DNA of 9,461 nt from Chthoniobacterales bacterium (GTDB taxonomy: Bacteria; Verrucomicrobiota; Verrucomicrobiia; Chthoniobacterales; UBA10450): assembly GCA_013695925.1 (NCBI GenBank), contig JACCZO010000323.1, forward strand, positions 1 to 9,461. Direction: 5' to 3'. The notes below the pieces were generated by a model. It made no database searches and was not told the DNA's origin. It saw only the letters and a program-made list of their open reading frames with translations. The first letter of the stretch is position 1. Each line of letters starts with the position of its first letter. The translations under genes were made by a program, and so were the position numbers. Of the stretch, positions 6,064 to 9,461 are shown piece by piece.

Positions 6064-6588
6064 ATGAAGCCAACAGTCCATCTACGCGAAGTCGAAACAG
6101 ACGACCTGGAGCTCTTCTTCGAACACCAGCGCGATCCCGTGGCCGTGGCGATGGTCGCCTTCCAATCGCGCGACCGGGCCGCGTTCGACCAGCATTGGGC
6201 AAAACTCCTGGCCGACGCGACGAGCCTCAAAAAGACGATTGTCGTCGCGTCCGCCGTCTCAGCGGATTCCCCCGCGCAGGATCAGGTGGCCGGGCACATC
6301 GGCAGTTGGACATCGGAGGGAAAGCGAGAAATCGGCTACTGGCTCGACCGCGCCTACTGGGGTCGCGGCATCGCGACCGAGGCGCTCACCGCCTTCCTCC
6401 GCCTGGAACAGACTCGTCCGCTCTACGCCAGCGCCGCCAACCACAACGCAGCCTCCCTCCGCGTCCTGCAAAAATGCGGCTTCACCATCACCGGCTCCGC
6501 CGACGAGCCATCTGACGGCACCGGTGTCGCGCGCGTGTTTCTCACGCTTACTGCCGCCGCGCCCGCAGCCAGTGTGTCGGTGACGTGA
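6064..6588 (+). CDS. GNAT-family N-acetyltransferase
   Basis: This 174-residue protein of the GNAT superfamily (RimJ/RimL-like, acetyltransferase type 3) transfers acetyl from acetyl-CoA to an amine; the substrate is not predictable. It opens with the typical HLREVETDDLELFFEHQRDP. It then has the strand VAGHIGSW (76-82) and EIGYWLDRAYWGRGIATEAL (89-108), where W99-G-R-G102-I-A is the acetyl-CoA pyrophosphate loop (motif A). Motif B follows as ANHNAASLRVLQKCGF (125-140). Length is normal, with a low-complexity Ala/Ser/Val tail (163-174). ATG 6064 is chosen because the family N-terminus begins there. No Shine-Dalgarno is seen. The gene is alone on its strand, divergent from DUF486. Confidence 0.92.
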   Translation: MKPTVHLREVETDDLELFFEHQRDPVAVAMVAFQSRDRAAFDQHWAKLLADATSLKKTIVVASAVSADSPAQDQVAGHIGSWTSEGKREIGYWLDRAYWGRGIATEALTAFLRLEQTRPLYASAANHNAASLRVLQKCGFTITGSADEPSDGTGVARVFLTLTAAAPAASVSVT

Positions 6589-6699
6589 TCGTCTGCGCTG
6601 AGATACGGCCGCAGTCCAGCACCGTCGTGAAGAAAAGCAGGGCCGCGGTGCGGTGCGTGAGGCTTGTCCGCCGCACAGCTCAGCGGGATCGTCGCCAAC

Positions 6700-6880
6700 A
6701 TGACAGCTTCCACCGTCACCGAATACCTCGCCGCACTCCCCACGGATCGCCGCGCCGCGCTGAGCGCCGTGCGCAAGGCGATCAATGAGAACCTGCCGGA
6801 GGGATATGAGGAGGGCATGCAGTTCGGGATGATCGCTGGTACGTCCCCGCTCTTGCTGTATGCGACGGCTATGGCCCCCA
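6700..6880 (+). pseudogene. Broken DUF1801 (YdhG-like) gene, 5' part
   Basis: From ATG 6700 the frame gives TVTEYLAALPTDRRAALSAV and on through YEEGMQFGMI, a clear DUF1801 N-terminus (45 residues to base 6834). The family then continues as GWYVP or GYYVP, and this follows here only after adding one base near 6835: the restored frame reads MIGWYVP, then a weaker match up to DGY near 6875. Beyond about 6880 no family sequence is seen, although a full protein has about 120-140 residues. So the gene has both a frameshift and a lost 3' end, next to a transposase remnant. The unrestored frame runs on to 6990 with meaningless sequence. DUF1801 proteins have no firm function. Confidence 0.8.
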
Positions 6881-7052
6881 TCTCAGCGTTTCAGAATTCC
6901 AGTTCTCGGCTTTTTCCCTGTCCGTCCACGGTGAAGAAGGCGAAACCAAAGAAGTCAGGGATTGATTGGGGTCCCGTCGAAACAATTTAACAATGTTACC
7001 ATTCCCAAGCTTTTTGGCTTTCAATTGCTTTGGAAATGTCAAAAAGTTTAGA
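6881..7052. other. Gene-free stretch between DUF1801 remnant and repeat
   Basis: No recognisable gene. The first part (to about 6960) is ordinary mixed sequence; 6980-7050 is clearly A+T-rich. Short frames on either strand do not resemble known proteins. It probably holds a junction from insertion or deletion at the left side of the IS remnant, but I found no terminal inverted repeat or target duplication in it. Confidence 0.4.
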
Positions 7053-7090
7053 CGCGACCCCGGGCACCCCCCGCGACCCCGGGCACCGCC
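7053..7090. repeat. Two tandem copies of a 19-bp G+C-rich unit
   Basis: CGCGACCCCGGGCACCCCC at 7053-7071 is followed directly by a copy at 7072-7090 with one mismatch. It ends in a run of C that leads straight into the truncated transposase (first family-like codon near 7098), so it marks the left junction of the IS remnant. Confidence 0.85.
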
Positions 7091-7097
7091 CCCCCTC

Positions 7098-8037
7098 ATC
7101 AACATCGACGGCAAGGAACCCAAGCACGGCAGCGGCGATGCCGTGCTCACCGCCGTCACCTCTCAAAGTCAGTTCTATCTGGGCAGCGCACTGGTGCCCA
7201 CCGAGAAGACCAACGAACCGACCGAAGGGAGATCGCCTGCCACAGGCAGCCCGAAGGGCGGAGCGCAGCGACGGCAAATCCCCGTGGCCAGAACCCTTTT
7301 TGAAAAACTCGATTTGGACGGGCGCATGGTCAGCCTCGACGCCCTCCATACCCAGGACAAAACCGCCCGCGTCCTGGTGCTTGAACACGGGGCCGACTAC
7401 CTTTTGACCGTCAAGGACAACCAGTCCACCATTCATCACACCTTGGAAAATCTCATCGATGAGCCCCCGGAAGTCTTTTCCCTTCATGAGCCCCCTCCGC
7501 TTGGCATTAAAAAAAGCCACCGGTCCCTTCGACTACCGCAGCCCCAACTCGCGAGTGGCCGCCAGCCGCCAGCTAAACAAAGGTCGGGACGAAATCAGAA
7601 CTCTGCTCAGTTCCCCGATGGGCGCTGAAACCGCCGATTTTCCCCTCGTTGCGCAGGCCGCCCGACTCATCCGCATCACCAACGGCAAAAAGACCGACTC
7701 GGTGGAATTGCTGACCAGTCGTCCTCCTGAGCAACTCGCCGCCTTGGATTGGCTCCAGCTCAACCGGCAGTCTTGGGGCATTGAAAGCGGACTCCATCAA
7801 CGCCTGGATGTCAGCCACCTCGACGACTTGAGTCGGGTGCGCAAACCTCGCTCCATGCTTTTTATGGGCATGTTCCGACGCCTGAGCAACAGCCTGTGCA
7901 TGCACTGGATCTCCAAACAACCCCGTTCCCATCACAAAACCACCACCGACTTCTTCTCCGTCATGAATGCCCATCACCACCGCTACGCCTTCCGTTCCCT
8001 CTTCGCCGCACGCCCCTCGTTCTCCTGTCCTTCGTGA
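7098..8037 (+). pseudogene. ISAs1-family transposase, 5'-truncated and frameshifted
   Basis: A DDE transposase of the ISAs1 (H-repeat-like) family, dead in this copy. Frame A (7098 to about 7480) has NIDGK with catalytic Asp at 7107-7109, AVTSQSQFYLGSALVPTEKTNE, SLDALHTQDKTARVLVLEHG with the second Asp at 7338-7340, and YLLTVKDNQSTIHHTLENL. Frame B, shifted, runs from about 7500 to the stop before 8038: ELLTSRPPEQLAALDWLQLN, WGIESGLHQRLDVS with the catalytic Glu at 7783-7785, and DLSRVRKPRSMLF. The shift lies between about 7455 and 7560. About 100 N-terminal residues normally preceding IDGK are absent. A 60-nt insertion splits TNE from IPVARTL. No terminal inverted repeats were identified. 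Confidence 0.88.
7218..7277. repeat. 60-nt in-frame palindromic insertion within the transposase
   Basis: ISAs1 transposases read EKTNEIPVARTL without a break. Here 20 extra codons (PTEGRSPATGSPKGGAQRRQ) sit between TNE and IPV, which is exactly 60 nt. Inside are the perfect dyad CTGCC-ACA-GGCAG (7237-7249) and two direct copies of CCGAAGGG (7222-7229 and 7251-7258). The boundaries can slide by two A residues. It resembles a small palindromic element that has jumped into coding DNA while keeping frame. Confidence 0.6.
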
Positions 8038-8163
8038 ATTGGCCGTGCGCAACGACCTCAATACGCTTTTTCCAATTGACGCCGAGCCAAAACACGAGGA
8101 TGAATGTGAATTCATTCAAAATCGATAGTAGTCACTCAACACCGTGACCACACAAATTATCTG

Positions 8164-8640
8164 ATGAAAACAATCCTTTCCCTCCTCCTCGTTCTTTCCA
8201 TAGCGGGCACTGTAGCGCGTGCCGACAACGACCTTGCCGAAGTCAAGGCCGCAAACGACAGTTTTTACAGTGCACTCAATGCAGTCTTTACCGGTGACCC
8301 TGCTCCAATGCTTGAAGCTTGGTCGCACAAGGACGATGTTCTTTATACGGGCCCCATGGGCGGCTACCAAGTCGGCTGGAAGGCGATCTCCGCAGTGTGG
8401 ACCGAACAGGCAGCCTTGAAAATTGGTGGCAAAGTATCGCCTGAGAATGTCCATATCATTTTGGGAGACGATATCGCTGTAGCGTGCAACTACGAAGTCG
8501 GCAGCAATCTCGCCCCCGATGGTAAGCGCGTGGACGTTAACATTCGCGCCACAAATATATACCGCGAAGAGGGCGGCCAGTGGAAAATGATCCACCACCA
8601 TACCGACATTCTACCTTTCCTGGCCGGGGAGAAGCAGTAG
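8164..8640 (+). CDS. Exported SnoaL/DUF4440-like (NTF2-fold) protein
   Basis: This 158-residue protein starts with a clear signal peptide (MKTILSLLLVLSIAGTVARA, likely cut after residue 20, before DND), so it is probably periplasmic or secreted. The rest follows the NTF2-like ketosteroid-isomerase/SnoaL pattern: helix EVKAANDSFYSALNAVFTGD, the HKDDVLYTGPMGGYQVGWKAI loop-strand segment, and the C-terminal strands NIYREEGGQWKMIHHHTDILP. The family includes isomerases, cyclases and many non-enzymatic pocket proteins, so no reaction can be assigned. ATG 8164 fits the signal peptide; no Shine-Dalgarno is evident. The base composition is more A+T-rich than the genes before 6.6 kb. The 126 nt upstream after the IS remnant hold no gene. 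Confidence 0.87.
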   Translation: MKTILSLLLVLSIAGTVARADNDLAEVKAANDSFYSALNAVFTGDPAPMLEAWSHKDDVLYTGPMGGYQVGWKAISAVWTEQAALKIGGKVSPENVHIILGDDIAVACNYEVGSNLAPDGKRVDVNIRATNIYREEGGQWKMIHHHTDILPFLAGEKQ

Positions 8641-8714
8641 AACAAAAGCTTAGCGGGAAGTGGAGAATCGCCCACTAGTCCGATCCTCCAGTGACACCGA
8701 CTGCCGTGATGCGA

Positions 8715-9245
8715 TTAGATTGAATTGACCCGCTTGCGCATCTCTTCCATGCGATGGGAAGTTTCGATGCCATGAACTGGCAGCCCTTTCGGGTCGAGTA
8801 ATCCGATCTGTATTAGCACACTGGCTTGATCCCAATAAATGTGCTCGTGGGTCACTTTCCCCTCATGAAAACCCACAATGACGACCAAGGGTATCTCCAC
8901 CCGTTTTCCAGTTGGGGGAATATTTGGCAGCATCCAGCCAATTTCAGTCGTGTGGGTGAATTTAAAAATGATTTCGTCCACCAATTGGTTTTTGTCGATG
9001 GTCTGAGAAACTGGCACCATTTCCAAGTCTGGCGGGAAAAACTTATTGAAAGGGATCAATCTGGCGTAAAAATTTCTTACTCCGTCTTTGCCAACACCGC
9101 CAACGAGGGTTGGAATATTGTTCAGATGCGGATCCGAAGTCATCGTAGCGAGTGTGGTGTCGAGATCGCCTCGGATTTCCGCATCAATATGGGACTGGAA
9201 TTGTTTGATGATGGATTCTTGTTTGGATGTAAGAGTCTTTTTCAT
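8715..9245 (-). CDS. SnoaL-like (NTF2-fold) protein, cytoplasmic
   Basis: This 176-residue protein has no signal peptide and the NTF2/SnoaL layout: an N-terminal helix (QESIIKQFQSHIDAEIRGDL), the segment LATMTSDPHLNNIPTLVGGV, and VDEIIFKFTHTTEIGWMLPN. It ends with PTGKRVEIPLVVIVGFHEGK and THEHIYWDQASVLIQIGLLD. The His-x-Glu-His and Trp-Asp residues in the last segment (HEHIYWD) are typical of this SnoaL-like subgroup and probably line the pocket. Related proteins often sit beside hydrolases or oxidoreductases, and none is here. It is convergent with the other NTF2-fold gene (74-nt gap) and visibly the most A+T-rich gene in the window. The two are distinct subfamilies, not recent duplicates. 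The function is unknown. Confidence 0.87.
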   Translation of the reverse strand: MKKTLTSKQESIIKQFQSHIDAEIRGDLDTTLATMTSDPHLNNIPTLVGGVGKDGVRNFYARLIPFNKFFPPDLEMVPVSQTIDKNQLVDEIIFKFTHTTEIGWMLPNIPPTGKRVEIPLVVIVGFHEGKVTHEHIYWDQASVLIQIGLLDPKGLPVHGIETSHRMEEMRKRVNSI

Positions 9246-9323
9246 GGCGAGGGGGGAAGGTCAGTCTTTCATTGATGATTATGGATTCTAAATGGAAATT
9301 TGGAGAGTGGAAAGTCGGAAAGT

Positions 9324-9461
9324 GGCCCTACACGGGGTCGGCCCTACACGGGGTCAGGCCCTACACGGGCCCTACACGGGGTCACACGGGGTCAGTCCTC
9401 ACTATGGGGTCACACGGGGTGAGTCCTCACTCTTTGTCTTATAAACTTGTCCGTGCTCACT
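9324..9461. repeat. Degenerate tandem repeat array at the right edge
   Basis: The 16-bp unit GGCCCTACACGGGGTC occurs perfectly at 9324-9339, 9340-9355 and 9368-9383, with a shortened copy at 9357-9369. It then changes to CACACGGGGTCAGTCCTCACT-type units: GTCCTCACT at 9395-9403 and 9423-9431, and GTGCTCACT at 9453-9461. The array may continue beyond the window. It contains no gene. The minus-strand word AGTGAGGACTGACCCCGTGT resembles intergenic repeats I recall near REP-associated transposases, but no transposase gene of that kind is in view. Confidence 0.85.

Noticed and set aside
5848..6588. N-terminally extended GNAT protein starting at ATG 5848
   Set aside because: The extension is Arg/Cys/Asn-rich without a domain, and the GNAT family start coincides with ATG 6064.
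6423..6881. Minus-strand ORF of 152 codons
   Set aside because: It is antisense to the GNAT gene and the DUF1801 remnant and has no family-like sequence.
6966..7628. A 220-codon frame as an intact protein
   Set aside because: Its first about 44 residues are unrelated junction and repeat sequence and its last part is out of frame with the transposase, so it is a fragment of the broken ISAs1 gene.
9324..9461. Possible CRISPR array
   Set aside because: The repeats are short, overlapping and degenerate, with no unique spacers of constant length.
1..9461. A coherent new defence, secretion or biosynthetic system
   Set aside because: The genes are mostly known unrelated families (sigma factor, Mn uptake, GNAT, NTF2-fold, broken transporters, dead IS). 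Nothing shows a linked set of nuclease, sensor or toxin-antitoxin genes.

Overview
The window looks like chromosomal DNA of a Verrucomicrobiota bacterium, perhaps of the Spartobacteria/Chthoniobacterales or Opitutales side. This rests on the G+C-rich coding style, the scarcity of Shine-Dalgarno sequences, a DUF721 protein directly after rpoN, and intergenic repeats built on GGAGTGTT and GTAGGGCGAGACTC words. The taxonomic call is inference, not proof.

Layout. (1) 1-1231, housekeeping: the C-terminal part of RNA polymerase sigma-54 (rpoN, cut by the left edge), then a DUF721/DciA-like protein whose start codon directly abuts an 8-bp tandem repeat. (2) 1239-3812, a manganese module: a long near-perfect palindrome between convergent genes, a DtxR/MntR-type regulator on the minus strand, a divergent promoter region with a small dyad, the Nramp transporter mntH, and a universal stress protein 8 nt behind it. 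(3) 3841-5790, a minus-strand run: a DUF486 small membrane protein with an apparent 1-nt frameshift, the C-terminal half only of an MFS transporter, a CDGSH iron-sulfur protein, and an unnamed multi-TM protein with conserved-looking His and Asp-Glu motifs. (4) 5861-6588: a doubtful 54-residue membrane ORF and a GNAT acetyltransferase. (5) 6700-8037, a decayed stretch: a DUF1801 gene broken by a frameshift and truncation, then a 5'-truncated, frameshifted ISAs1-family transposase that also carries a 60-nt in-frame palindromic insertion. (6) 8164-9245: two convergent, more A+T-rich NTF2/SnoaL-like genes, one with a signal peptide, bounded by the dead IS on the left and a repeat array (9324-9461) on the right. 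This block looks acquired or rearranged.

How the genes work together: MntR would sense Mn2+ and repress mntH (and probably usp by co-transcription). The other genes are not obviously one pathway. I see no coherent new defence or biosynthetic system. The most unusual content is the set of different repeat or palindromic elements placed at gene boundaries and inside the transposase, and a cluster of three damaged or frameshifted genes plus a half-length transporter within about 3 kb.
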